From contig JAGDMF010000014.1 of the NCBI GenBank assembly GCA_017860455.1, forward strand, positions 1 to 55,134: a stretch of 55,134 nt of DNA, in the 5' to 3' direction. This document shows, piece by piece, positions 27,095 through 36,077 of the stretch (position 1 is the first letter of the stretch; each line of letters begins with the position of its first letter). Position numbers and translations under genes: made by a program. This stretch comes from Bacteroidota bacterium. GTDB lineage: Bacteria > Bacteroidota > Bacteroidia > Bacteroidales > WCHB1-69. The notes beneath the pieces are model-generated. The model did no database searches, was not told where the DNA came from, and worked only from the letters and a program-made list of their open reading frames with translations.

Positions 27095-29391
27095 AAAGAT
27101 CTGGATTTATTATACATATCCAAATATTTTTTCATGGAATCGGGTTGATTCTCCTTTTGAAATAAGTTATATTGTTCTTTATAAGGCAATTCCAGTTTTG
27201 GGTTGATTTGGATTGCTTTTGAAAACTCATCATGAGCTTTTCTGTTTTCGTTTGTCAATACGTAAATCTGACCTTTTAAAATAAAGAGATCCGGATTGAA
27301 GGAGTTAATGTTTACTGCTCTATCCAAAATGGCAATAGCTTCAGAAAATCTTCTTTGATTTTTCAGAAGTTCTGCTTTGAGAAGATAAACCACAATATCG
27401 TTTGGATCTATTTGGATCGCTTTTTCATATAACATTAGGGCAGAGTCAATTTTCATCATATTGGCATAAGTGAGTCCCATATAATAATAAGCAGAAGCTC
27501 TTTTGGGATCTAATTCTGTACATTTTTTGAAATAGTACAGACTGGAATCCAACTGGCCTAACATTCCGTAGTTACTTCCCAGATTAAAATAACCATCCGC
27601 AAAAAGGGGATCATATTTAATTGATTTTAAATAATAGGTTTTGGCTTTTAAATATTCTTTTCTTTCGAAATAGATTTTGGCCAGATTACTATTCACGGAT
27701 GCAGTAGTGGGGACATATTTTAAACTCAAAATATAGTAATTTTCAGCAGAATCGATCAAAGCCTGATCGTTCAGTTTTTTACCGGTACGGTCGTGGAGTA
27801 AACCCAATTGTTCATAAGCCATAGCATATTGTGGATAGATTCGTACTGCTTCTTTAAGTTCTTCAATGGCTTTTCTATTTCCCTGGATATAAAGGTCATT
27901 ATTCTTTTGAAATTTTATAGGATCAGTCACCACTTTATTATTATCATCATACTTTTTTGCCTGATCACGTAAAGCTAAAGCATGATATAACCTCATGTGA
28001 GCACTATTGGGACAAGTTTGTGCGTCTTTGGAGAAAAGGGTCAGTTGATCTTTCCAATCGGCGGCACGACTATATGTTTTGATTGAAAATAGGAACACCA
28101 CAACCGACAAGATTGTGATCATTCCATATTTTTGATTATTGTTTGGTTTCTGATTATCGGTAGCGTCCCATTTAAATAATTTGACCAACGCGAAAATGAT
28201 TGCAATACAGAAACCTAATGAAGGGACAAAAAGGAATCTTTCGCCGAAAGAGGATCCAAACCTCACTAATAGATTGCTAGTGATACTCATGGTCACAATA
28301 AAAAACAAAATTCCAAATACAATGGGGGATTTTTTCTTGAAATGAAGGATCGCATATAAGGTAATACCTAAGTAAAATATTAGAGATAAAATGGCCCAGA
28401 TATTTCCGAAGGTAACTAAAGGGAGTTGACTATAAGAGTAATCACAAGCTAAAGGATGAGGGAAAACGAGCAACAGTAGGTATTTCCCGAGTAACATAAT
28501 GGCAGTTGCCCAACCTGTTAAAAGATCGGCATCATAAAAGTAATTATCTACAATAGAAACGGTGAATGTCCCTTTATGCAAGCCATTTGCTAAAACAGCA
28601 CTTTTGGTCATAAAATAGATTCCAACTCCTAGTCCTAAAACAAGGATTGTGCCCACATAATCTTTCCATTTTGCTTCGGTAAAAAAATAATAGATCAATG
28701 GAATGGCAGCCAGCATGGTAACGCCACTCTCTTTTGTAAACATTCCCAATGTGAACAGAATAAAAGACACAATCCACATCAAAATCTTATATCCAAAAGT
28801 TTGCACTTCCACGGATTTTAATAATGCCAGCAGAGTTAGCAAAATAAAAAAGAATGAAACGATTTCATCTCTACTTTTGATATTCGCCACTACTTCTGTA
28901 TGAATAGGATGGACGACATACAGGAGAGAGATAGCAAAGGGGATCCAGATAGTGCTTTTGTTGAATAGTTTTCGAAGTACAACAAAGAGAAGGATTGCAT
29001 TAAATGCGTAAAACAAGACATTGATTACATGGGATAAGCCGGGATTTTCGGGTGATAATTCCCATTCTGTAGCGAACATAAGTTGAGAAACCGGTCTGTA
29101 CAGATCATCAGTAAAATTGCCGGAACCGTGCCGATAGGAATGTGTAAGAATATCGTTATATCCATCAATTCCTTTTGTAACAAAAAAATTATCTTTAAAA
29201 ACACCAAAGTCATCCAAAACCCAATCATGTTTAAATGTATTGGAGTAGAGTAAGAAAGCAAGAAGGAAAAGAAGACTTCCTAAAATGAGGAACCGTGTAT
29301 TTGTAACAGGTTCATTGGTAATAGGTTGTATGTTTTTTTTGGGCGCCTGTTGTTGAACCGGTTTGCTACGATAATAATTGTTTTTTCCCAT
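27091..29391 (-). CDS. TMTC-like polytopic membrane protein with C-terminal TPRs
   Basis: 766 residues from the ATG at 29391. A longer frame to 29490 exists but would start within low-complexity repeat DNA and before the -7 box at 29418, so I reject it. After a hydrophilic N-terminus rich in Gln/Pro/Lys come about ten membrane segments with the loop 'DDFGVFKDNFFV ... YRPVSQLMFATEW', typical of the TMTC/GT-C glycosyltransferase-like fold. From about residue 480 there are six or more TPRs ('AYEQLGLLHDRTGK', 'GYFNLGSNYGMLGQLDSSL', 'AYYYMGLTYANMMKIDSAL'). Related eukaryotic proteins O-mannosylate cadherins; whether this one is an active transferase is unknown. It is coupled to nhaC (ATGA overlap). 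Confidence 0.8.
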   Translation of the reverse strand: MGKNNYYRSKPVQQQAPKKNIQPITNEPVTNTRFLILGSLLFLLAFLLYSNTFKHDWVLDDFGVFKDNFFVTKGIDGYNDILTHSYRHGSGNFTDDLYRPVSQLMFATEWELSPENPGLSHVINVLFYAFNAILLFVVLRKLFNKSTIWIPFAISLLYVVHPIHTEVVANIKSRDEIVSFFFILLTLLALLKSVEVQTFGYKILMWIVSFILFTLGMFTKESGVTMLAAIPLIYYFFTEAKWKDYVGTILVLGLGVGIYFMTKSAVLANGLHKGTFTVSIVDNYFYDADLLTGWATAIMLLGKYLLLLVFPHPLACDYSYSQLPLVTFGNIWAILSLIFYLGITLYAILHFKKKSPIVFGILFFIVTMSITSNLLVRFGSSFGERFLFVPSLGFCIAIIFALVKLFKWDATDNQKPNNNQKYGMITILSVVVFLFSIKTYSRAADWKDQLTLFSKDAQTCPNSAHMRLYHALALRDQAKKYDDNNKVVTDPIKFQKNNDLYIQGNRKAIEELKEAVRIYPQYAMAYEQLGLLHDRTGKKLNDQALIDSAENYYILSLKYVPTTASVNSNLAKIYFERKEYLKAKTYYLKSIKYDPLFADGYFNLGSNYGMLGQLDSSLYYFKKCTELDPKRASAYYYMGLTYANMMKIDSALMLYEKAIQIDPNDIVVYLLKAELLKNQRRFSEAIAILDRAVNINSFNPDLFILKGQIYVLTNENRKAHDEFSKAIQINPKLELPYKEQYNLFQKENQPDSMKKYLDMYNKSRSL

Positions 29392-29417
29392 AAGACAAGA
29401 TTTTTTAAATCGAGTGA

Positions 29418-29425
29418 CAAAAATA
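29418..29425 (-). promoter_or_regulatory. -7 box for the TMTC-like/nhaC operon
   Basis: Minus strand TATTTTTG, 26 nt before the ATG at 29391; this supports the downstream start. Confidence 0.7.
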
Positions 29426-29430
29426 CAAAA

Positions 29431-29456
29431 AAAGGCGAAAGGCAAAGGGCGAAAGA
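29431..29456. repeat. AAAGGCGAAAGGC word repeat
   Basis: Short GGCGAAAGGCAAAGGGCGAAAG word, the purine-strand form of the pyrimidine array at 20093-20188. The rest of 29457-29617 is AT-rich with no feature seen. Confidence 0.6.
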
Positions 29457-29617
29457 AAAATATTACAACAATCCAAAATCTAATACCCAATTAGAACATT
29501 ATACAATTAACTCGTATAAATTGAAAAGCTTGTTACACTGTGTTCCCAAATAAATATGTAATTACAAGAAATATGCCACTAATGCGCTAAAAAAATTCAC
29601 TAAGAGTAAAAAAAATA

Positions 29618-31987
29618 CTAATATCCTAATGCAGTTAGTAATTTTTCGTAGATTTTCCGGTTTTTACCTTTGTAGGGGTGGCAATGGATGTGAATAGCAG
29701 GGTTAAAATTGAGCTCAATGATGGTATAATTTTCAGGTGTCGGTTGTGCTGTAATATCTTTAATCATCATATCCAATCCGGTAATTTTTACTTGTAAAGC
29801 ATTAGCCGCCTGAATGGCTATTTGTTTATAAGAATCGGGGATATCGTCGGTGTAATCTATGCTGTCGCCTCCCGTACTGATATTGGAGTTTTCTCTTAGA
29901 AAAACAGTTTCATCCTGTTTGGGAATATAATCGAAATCTTTTTGTTGCGCTTTTAAGAAGATGGATTCTGCTTCCCCTAATTGAATTTTTTCCAAAGGTG
30001 TTCGATACCCTTTACCTCGAAGAGGATCTTGATTTTTTACATCAACTAATTCCCGGATGGATGAGGTTCCATTCCCGGTAACATTAGCAGGAACACGATG
30101 CAAAATTCCTACAACTTCCTGATTTAAAACAAAAAACCGGAACTCTTTACCCTCAATAAACTCCTCAATGAGCACAGTTGAGTCATTTTCGAATGCGATA
30201 TCAATAGCTCTTTCGAATACAGAAAGATCTGAATTATTCTTTATGATAGTGATTCCAATTCCGAAATTGGTTTGGTTTGGTTTAATAACGATAGCTTTAT
30301 TTTTGAAAAAATGAAAATCTGATTTAGCTGTTTCACCATTTGAGTATTCCAAACCTTTTGGTGTTTTTATTCCGGTCTCATCCAGTATTTTTTTAGTAAT
30401 CAGCTTATTCTCCATGGTAAGAATACTCGAATATTGATCCAATGAGGTTTTGGTCGCTTGTTTCACATATTGCTGATTATCATTTTGATTCAAACGGATA
30501 AAATTCTCTTTTTGATCCAGAATTTCAAATGAAACACCTCTTTTTACAGCTTCTCTTAATAGCAGCTGGGTTGATAGTTCCATATCTTCCAAACCTATAA
30601 AATGGTAATTTTTTTCCTGACTTTCTTTTAAAAATTTTTGTGCCAGATCTAAGTGAAATGGGATATATCCTCTTTTTACTATACCGTCTAATACACCATT
30701 AACCTTACGTGAATCGGGATGATCTGCCAACATTTTTACATCCTCAAGAGCTTTTAAATATTCCGGATTCTCTATTGAGTATAATGTAAATATATCAGAT
30801 ATGGCTTGAAGTTGATTTTTCATTTCTTGCCAAACATTTATCACTTTTCCAGTTTTTTCATCAACAAATGGATTCAGTTGTAATCCGTTAAGGGCAACAT
30901 ACCCTAAATAATTATTCGCAATTTCCTGAGATTTTGCATCAAAAGAATCAGGCTCTTCAGATAGAAGTCCATACAAAGCTAATGAATGAAGAAAATATAA
31001 TGCGTTTTCTGTGATGCCGGCTTTAGTCAATGGATCAATATCAATAAATCTAAATTCTACATAAGAAATATGGTTTGATTCATGGGTGAATTTGGGTCTG
31101 ACCTGAGTATATAATTCTTTGGAAGATTTTATTACACCATCTTTAATCAGCTTATCCACACTGAGTTTAAAGTTTTGAACTGAGCTATAATCGGGATAAA
31201 TAACCCCTAAATTGTGATATCCGTAGCAACTGTTTCTAATAGAAAGTCCAATCACGTTTTTATTAATTCTATTCGGATTGTGTTTACATTTCAATTCAAA
31301 AGTGGAATCTACAACAGGGCTATTTCCGAAAAGTAAAACGTACATCCATCTCATTCGTAACATTTGACGGGTAACTTTTAAGTAGGCTGCATCTTTAAAA
31401 TCTTTATAACTGATATTGGAATTACTTAGACTATAGAGTGATTCCAGTAGTTTTTCAGAAAATGAAAAGTTGAAATGGATTCCGGATAACATTTGATTTT
31501 TGGGGCCATATTTCTGAGCTAAAAATTCCCGATATTGTTGAGCTTCAATACCTTCATCATCATACTTGGCGATGGGAATCTTTGCGTCGTCCGGCAAAAT
31601 AGGAGGGATACTTTGTGGCCAGAGATATTCATCTTCTAACTCCAGACTAACGATATCATGGATGGTTTCTAAAAAACCCACTGTTTTTTTGATATCAGGT
31701 AATGGAGGTGTTCTCATTTCGATCTGACTTTCAGAAAAGTCAGTAGTGATATATGGGTGTTTTAATTTATTCCCAAAAACTTCAGGATGAGGTTTTTGAG
31801 AGAGTAATCCTTCATGATCAACACGAATATTTTCTTTTTCAATACCGAACAAACCATCCAGCCAAATATTCCCTTTTAGTTGTGCAGATGCGATCTTAAA
31901 ATGTTCTTTATTTGTGGAAAATTCATCGGTTTGGGTTTGATTTTTTTCATGCACGAGAGTGCAGGGAGCACAACAAACGTTTTTCAT
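29618..31987 (-). CDS. gshF: Bifunctional glutamate--cysteine ligase/glutathione synthetase
   Basis: 789 residues, the usual GshF size (about 750-800). The N-terminal part is a GshA-type glutamate-cysteine ligase: 'GLFGIEKENIRVDHEG', 'YITTDFSESQIEMRTPP', 'SGIHFNFSFSEKLLE'. From about residue 490 it is an ATP-grasp domain: 'AIVIKPNQTNFGIGITII', 'TVLIEEFIEGKEFRFFV', 'RVPANVTGNGTSSIREL', 'NFNPAIHIHCHPYKGK'. One polypeptide would therefore make glutathione from Glu, Cys and Gly. The N-terminus carries an unusual Cys cluster, 'MKNVCCAPCTLVHEKN', outside the catalytic fold. The start overlaps the MATE gene stop by 4 nt (ATGA), and both lie downstream of a Cys-rich MarR regulator. GshF is patchily distributed among bacteria, so transfer of the operon is possible. 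Confidence 0.95.
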   Translation of the reverse strand: MKNVCCAPCTLVHEKNQTQTDEFSTNKEHFKIASAQLKGNIWLDGLFGIEKENIRVDHEGLLSQKPHPEVFGNKLKHPYITTDFSESQIEMRTPPLPDIKKTVGFLETIHDIVSLELEDEYLWPQSIPPILPDDAKIPIAKYDDEGIEAQQYREFLAQKYGPKNQMLSGIHFNFSFSEKLLESLYSLSNSNISYKDFKDAAYLKVTRQMLRMRWMYVLLFGNSPVVDSTFELKCKHNPNRINKNVIGLSIRNSCYGYHNLGVIYPDYSSVQNFKLSVDKLIKDGVIKSSKELYTQVRPKFTHESNHISYVEFRFIDIDPLTKAGITENALYFLHSLALYGLLSEEPDSFDAKSQEIANNYLGYVALNGLQLNPFVDEKTGKVINVWQEMKNQLQAISDIFTLYSIENPEYLKALEDVKMLADHPDSRKVNGVLDGIVKRGYIPFHLDLAQKFLKESQEKNYHFIGLEDMELSTQLLLREAVKRGVSFEILDQKENFIRLNQNDNQQYVKQATKTSLDQYSSILTMENKLITKKILDETGIKTPKGLEYSNGETAKSDFHFFKNKAIVIKPNQTNFGIGITIIKNNSDLSVFERAIDIAFENDSTVLIEEFIEGKEFRFFVLNQEVVGILHRVPANVTGNGTSSIRELVDVKNQDPLRGKGYRTPLEKIQLGEAESIFLKAQQKDFDYIPKQDETVFLRENSNISTGGDSIDYTDDIPDSYKQIAIQAANALQVKITGLDMMIKDITAQPTPENYTIIELNFNPAIHIHCHPYKGKNRKIYEKLLTALGY

Positions 31988-33324
31988 ATTGAGATGGGAT
32001 TAACTTTTTTAAAAGATTTAAACATAATGATAAATAAAAACACTAAGATGGAGCCTTTAGCCATGCTGCTTATGCTGATACTCCACCAGACTGAAGAGAG
32101 GGAATTACTCCAAAATTGAATAAATAGTAAAGCCATTGGAATTCTTAGAAGCGTAAGTGAAATACCTGTTATAGCAGGAATATTGGTGCGACCCCATCCA
32201 AAAAAAGCCCCTGTTGCCATCAGTTCCAGACACATAAATAATTGTGAGTATCCTAAAATGATGAGGTAGTCGCGACCCATTTCGATACTCTCTTTTTCAC
32301 TTAAAAACAGCAAAAACAATGTTTCCGGGAAAAGAATCAAAATAGATGAGGTGATGATTCCGATAATAAAGGCAAGAATGATCCCCGATTTAAAGACATT
32401 CCACTGAGCTTCATAATTTTTTGCACCAAAAGCTTTACCGGAAAGTGCTGCAAGAGCTGTCATAAAACCTCCTGCTGTCATAAAAGTGATCGCTTCAATT
32501 TGAATACCCACTTTTTGAACAGCAATCGCAGATGCTCCCCATTGACTAATAATTCGAGCCATTGCAATGGCAATCAAAGTAAAAGAGATTCTTTGAATAG
32601 TGGGGCTAATTCCAAGAGACATAATTTGCTTTAAGATCTTTTTTTGAAAAGACACACCTATAGGACGTAATGATTCCACTTTGTTGATTTTAATATAAAA
32701 CAGCAAGGTTGCCACTCCCTGAGCCATAAATGTCCCCACTGCAGTGCCATAAATACCCCATCCGGCACCAAATATCAACAATGGATCCAAGATCATGTTT
32801 AATGCAAATGCTATTGCATTTATCCTGAAAGGAGTTTTACTGTCTCCTGTTCCAATAAATACATTCGTAAAAAATAGATTCTGGAAGGTAAAAGGGATGC
32901 TTAATCCGATTAAAAGCAAATATTTGGATGCTTCATGTTCAATTTTTGAATCATTAATTCCTACAATTCCGATCAGGTAATTTCTGAAAATTGCTATAAA
33001 AGCATAATATAAAAGTGAAATGATGATAATAGCCTGAATACCACTCCGAACGTACTTTTTGGATAATGTAATATTTTTATCACCCAGTGCATGCGAGACT
33101 TTTATTCCCGCTCCAATTGTAAACAACGTTGAGACACCCCAGCTTAAATGCATGAAAAACCCTGCTGATCCAACAGCTGCGACTGCATCACTTCCTAATT
33201 TCCCCACAAAAATTACATTGATGACGTTATATGCTATTGAAAGAAAGGATGTTGCTATAACAGGCAATGCTAAAATGACCAGTTCCTTTAAGTTTAAAAA
33301 GGTTGGGGCTGTTTTTTTAATCAT
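31984..33324 (-). CDS. MATE family efflux transporter
   Basis: 446 residues and 12 predicted membrane segments in two MatE halves; 'LALPVIATSFLSIAYNVINVIFVGKLG' at the start is characteristic, and 'GTGDSKTPFRINAIAFALNMILDPLLIFGAGWGIYG' lies in the first half. MATE proteins export drugs or metabolites using Na+ or H+ gradients. Second gene of a MarR-MATE-GshF operon (3 nt after marR, 4-nt overlap with gshF). From that context I infer export of a thiol-reactive compound, a conjugate or a metal complex. The substrate cannot be named from sequence. Confidence 0.93.
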   Translation of the reverse strand: MIKKTAPTFLNLKELVILALPVIATSFLSIAYNVINVIFVGKLGSDAVAAVGSAGFFMHLSWGVSTLFTIGAGIKVSHALGDKNITLSKKYVRSGIQAIIIISLLYYAFIAIFRNYLIGIVGINDSKIEHEASKYLLLIGLSIPFTFQNLFFTNVFIGTGDSKTPFRINAIAFALNMILDPLLIFGAGWGIYGTAVGTFMAQGVATLLFYIKINKVESLRPIGVSFQKKILKQIMSLGISPTIQRISFTLIAIAMARIISQWGASAIAVQKVGIQIEAITFMTAGGFMTALAALSGKAFGAKNYEAQWNVFKSGIILAFIIGIITSSILILFPETLFLLFLSEKESIEMGRDYLIILGYSQLFMCLELMATGAFFGWGRTNIPAITGISLTLLRIPMALLFIQFWSNSLSSVWWSISISSMAKGSILVFLFIIMFKSFKKVNPISI

Positions 33325-33327
33325 AGT

Positions 33328-33795
33328 CTATTTACAACAAGATTTTTGTTCCTTAGATCTTAATTCCTTCATTCGAAGTACTATTTTATCTAGTATTGTT
33401 ACAAAATTTATTTGCTCTGATTCAGAAAGGATATGGAGTACGTCACTAAAATATTGATCATTTTCCGTATTTATTGAATTGCAAACGGTTTTTCCCAATT
33501 CTGTAAGTTGAATCGTGGACATCCTTCTGTTTTCAGTAGGAATAGTACGATCTAAAAGTCCAATATTTACCAACCCATCAACAGTGCGACAAACGGTGCT
33601 TTTATCCAGACCTAAAGTTTTTGATAATTCTGTGAGCGATTCTTTCTCTTTTGAATCAATTTCAAGAAGCGTATGACATTGTGCAAGGGTAATTCCATTG
33701 CAACAACAATCGTTTTTTTGCATAAAAAGTTCTCTTTCGAAGCGTCTTAAGAGTTCTCTAAAATGCTTAACTGATTTATAATCAATAGTATTCAT
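33328..33795 (-). CDS. MarR-family regulator with Cys clusters
   Basis: 155 residues. The winged helix is clear: 'LTELSKTLGLDKSTVCRTVDGLV' (recognition helix, about residues 54-76) and the wing 'RTIPTENRRMSTIQLTELGK'. Unusual cysteines: C30-C31-C32 with C40 ('NDCCCNGITLAQCH') in the N-terminal helical region and C153-C154 at the C-terminus ('QKSCCK'). MarR proteins with a CC..TxxQC pattern often sit with arsenic or other metal/thiol genes, so redox or soft-metal sensing is likely. It is the first gene of the operon, with a palindromic operator directly upstream (33800-33838), which suggests autorepression relieved by thiol modification or metal binding. The inducer is unknown. Confidence 0.88.
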   Translation of the reverse strand: MNTIDYKSVKHFRELLRRFERELFMQKNDCCCNGITLAQCHTLLEIDSKEKESLTELSKTLGLDKSTVCRTVDGLVNIGLLDRTIPTENRRMSTIQLTELGKTVCNSINTENDQYFSDVLHILSESEQINFVTILDKIVLRMKELRSKEQKSCCK

Positions 33796-33799
33796 TTTT

Positions 33800-33838
33800 A
33801 TTAGTTGTAATTTAAAACAGTTGCAATATACAACTAAT
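33800..33838 (-). promoter_or_regulatory. Candidate MarR operator with three half-sites
   Basis: A perfect 10-bp inverted repeat, ATTAGTTGTA (33800-33809) and TACAACTAAT (33829-33838), with a 19-nt spacer. The imperfect palindrome GTTGCAATATACAAC (33820-33834) shares the right arm, so GTTGTA, GTTGCA and TACAAC half-sites can be occupied. On the minus strand TATATTGC within it is a possible weak -7 element. It ends 5 nt before the marR start. Confidence 0.6.
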
Positions 33839-33868
33839 ATTTGAATATTAAAAATATTAATTTAAAAT

Positions 33869-34657
33869 TTATTTTGGGACGGGCAACATACGATCAACGA
33901 GCCAGTCTCTCCATTTTCTAGGAAGGATTTTGCTTACAATATTCAATAACTTTACATCCGATCCGGTTAAAATTAAGAAATGATATTTGCCTTTGCATTG
34001 TTTTAATATTTTACCTGCAGCTTTGCTTACCGACATCACTTTTCTTGGGGAAGATTGTTTCATCCAATCTGCCTGATGGCTAATTTCATATTCAAATTGT
34101 GGAGTATCCATATCCCCGGGACAAGCAACATAAACCCGAATGTTTTTGTGAAGAAGTTCACGTCGTATAGACTCTGCAAAGTTTACAATTCCTGCTTTTG
34201 CGGCACAATAGATGGAATAACCAGCGGAACCGACCAATCCAAATCCGGATGAAATCATCAGTATTTTTGAGCCCGATTTTAATAAAGGGCTAAAATAAAA
34301 TGTGGAATAGATATATCCCATTAAATCGATGTCGATATCTTTTTTAATTTCTAAAGGGTCGGTGTATTCGTTTAATAATTGGGGAGTTACAACACCGGCG
34401 TTTAAAATCAAAAAATCAAGTGTTGAATATAGAGATTTAATTGTTTCTGACATGTTTTGAAGTTGAGATAAATCAGAAACATCACAAACAAAACCTTCTG
34501 CTTCTATTTGATTTTCTTTTAATTTTAGTATAGCCTTTTCAATCTTTTCTTTAGTTCGGGCAACTATTAGAATTTTATAATTTTCTTTTCCTAAAATTTC
34601 TGCAAATGCAAATCCGAGACCGGATGACCCTCCTGTAATTAAAGCGATTTTTTTCAA
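33869..34657 (-). CDS. SDR oxidoreductase, probable 3-ketosphinganine reductase
   Basis: 262 residues, classical short-chain dehydrogenase: cofactor loop 'TGGSSGLG' (residues 8-15), 'NAG' (86-88), catalytic Ser in 'MISSG' (136-137) and Tyr150/Lys154 in 'YSIYCAAK'. NADP(H) preference is plausible (Arg after strand 2, 'VARTKEK'). The substrate-loop region 'ACPGDMDTPQFEYE' and the C-terminal pattern resemble 3-ketodihydrosphingosine reductases ('PxDTDTPxFxxE'). It starts 7 nt after the stop of a serine-palmitoyltransferase-like gene, which supports reduction of 3-ketosphinganine to sphinganine. No membrane anchor is obvious. Without the neighbour only 'SDR' could be claimed. Confidence 0.75.
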   Translation of the reverse strand: MKKIALITGGSSGLGFAFAEILGKENYKILIVARTKEKIEKAILKLKENQIEAEGFVCDVSDLSQLQNMSETIKSLYSTLDFLILNAGVVTPQLLNEYTDPLEIKKDIDIDLMGYIYSTFYFSPLLKSGSKILMISSGFGLVGSAGYSIYCAAKAGIVNFAESIRRELLHKNIRVYVACPGDMDTPQFEYEISHQADWMKQSSPRKVMSVSKAAGKILKQCKGKYHFLILTGSDVKLLNIVSKILPRKWRDWLVDRMLPVPK

Positions 34658-34664
34658 AGTGATA

Positions 34665-35921
34665 CTATTTTAAGTCATGAATAACGGAAGCAATTTTGTG
34701 AGCTGCAAAATCAATTTGTGATTCATCTAATGTTGCAGATATGGAAACTCTTAATCGTGCTTTATTTTTTGTAACTGCAGGATAAACTACCGGTAATACA
34801 AAAATACCTTCGTTCAATAATTTTTTTGCAATAAAAAAAGTTTTGTCTTCATCTCCAATAATCACCGGAATGATTTGAGATTGAGAAGTAATATTCTCAA
34901 TTCCATAATGAATCAATTTTTCTTTCATTAAAGTAAAATTATTTTGAATTTTACTACGTAATTGAGGTTCTTCAATTGCAATTTGAAGTCCTTTGGATAA
35001 ACCTGCGAAGATAGCAGGAGGGATGTTACAGGAGAAAAAGCGGGAACGAGCGTAGGCATTAGCATAATTGATAATCTCTTGAGAACCGCAAATATATCCT
35101 CCAATTCCACCTAATGATTTTGAAAATGTTCCCATGTGAAAATCTATTTGATCTTCCAGCCCAAAGAGTTCAGCTATTCCCCTTCCTTGTTCACCAAAAA
35201 TGAATGCTGAATGCGCTTCATCCAGTAAAATTTTTGAATCATATTTTTTTGCAACCTCAACAATAGAAGGCAATGGACACATATCACCATCCATAGAATA
35301 AACTCCCTCAACAACAATAAGTTTGCGCCCTTTTATTTTTGAAATTTTCTTCTCTAAATCAATACTGTTATTATGTTTAAAATAAACGATTTCAGCTTTG
35401 GATAAAATAGCCCCATCAACAATCGATGCGTGTGCAAACTGGTCTAATAAAATCGTGTCTCCCGGTCTCATTATAGCCGAAATAAATCCTAAGTTTGTAG
35501 AATATCCTGTTGGGAAAATAATAGCAGCTTCTTTTTTCTTGAAAGCAGCGAGTTGTTTGGCAAAATCGACTCCAATTTGAAAAGTACCACTTAAAATCGG
35601 AGAACCGGATGCTCCTAATCCATAAGTGTCTAATGCTTCTTTAGCAGATTCAATCACCTCTTTACGAGTTGCAATCCCTAAGTAATTGTATGATGATAAG
35701 TTGATCAATTCTGACTCCGTATGAAAATCCGGATGGATCAATTTAACTACTGATAAGGGAGCAGAAGTTAATGGCATTGAAAATTGATTATATCCAAGTC
35801 TTATTGCTTCATTATGCCAGGCATTGAATTGATCTATGATTGTGAATTGGCCATCATCAGTTCCAAAGTAAAAAGAGGAAAAATCATATTCGTTGAATTG
35901 TTTATTTTCTTCAGGTGTCAT
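34665..35921 (-). CDS. Alpha-oxoamine synthase, probable serine palmitoyltransferase
   Basis: 418 residues, PLP fold type I of the alpha-oxoamine synthase family (SPT, AONS, KBL, ALAS). Seen: 'LSSYNYLG' near residue 76, 'YGLGASGSPILSGT' (about 100-113), 'VVEGVYSMDGD' (203-213), 'DEAHSAFIFGEQGRG' (Asp234, His237) and the PLP-lysine motif 'GTFSKSLGGIGGY' (Lys268). Together with the KDSR-like SDR downstream, the most likely reaction is serine plus acyl-CoA/ACP to 3-ketosphinganine, the first step of Bacteroidota sphingolipids. An N-terminal extension of about 70 residues precedes the core. Alternatives are 8-amino-7-oxononanoate synthase (biotin), but no other bio genes are near, or an enzyme of another acylated amine pathway. 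Confidence 0.75.
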   Translation of the reverse strand: MTPEENKQFNEYDFSSFYFGTDDGQFTIIDQFNAWHNEAIRLGYNQFSMPLTSAPLSVVKLIHPDFHTESELINLSSYNYLGIATRKEVIESAKEALDTYGLGASGSPILSGTFQIGVDFAKQLAAFKKKEAAIIFPTGYSTNLGFISAIMRPGDTILLDQFAHASIVDGAILSKAEIVYFKHNNSIDLEKKISKIKGRKLIVVEGVYSMDGDMCPLPSIVEVAKKYDSKILLDEAHSAFIFGEQGRGIAELFGLEDQIDFHMGTFSKSLGGIGGYICGSQEIINYANAYARSRFFSCNIPPAIFAGLSKGLQIAIEEPQLRSKIQNNFTLMKEKLIHYGIENITSQSQIIPVIIGDEDKTFFIAKKLLNEGIFVLPVVYPAVTKNKARLRVSISATLDESQIDFAAHKIASVIHDLK

Positions 35922-35969
35922 TTTATTTGATTTTGGGTAATGATTTGTTAATAAAAGTTAAAGAGGGGG

Positions 35970-35977
35970 CAAAGATA
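35970..35977 (-). promoter_or_regulatory. -7 box for the SPT-like/SDR operon
   Basis: Minus strand TATCTTTG followed by CCCCC, 48 nt before the ATG at 35921. Confidence 0.65.
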
Positions 35978-36077
35978 TATAAAAAAAGTTATCGATTAAC
36001 ATTTTTTAACAGAAATAGTTTTTTTCTGTTAATTTTTTTTTAGAAAAAGAAATAAATTTAAAAAATGATAGTTGAAA

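Noticed and set aside
29392-29490. Longer start for the TMTC-like protein
   Set aside because: Passes through GGCGAAAGG repeat DNA and the -7 box at 29418.
36006-36040. Hairpin TTAACAGAAA..TTTCTGTTAA with T-run as mfd terminator
   Set aside because: The T-run is on the plus strand side, the wrong direction for mfd, and no plus-strand gene precedes it. Left unassigned.
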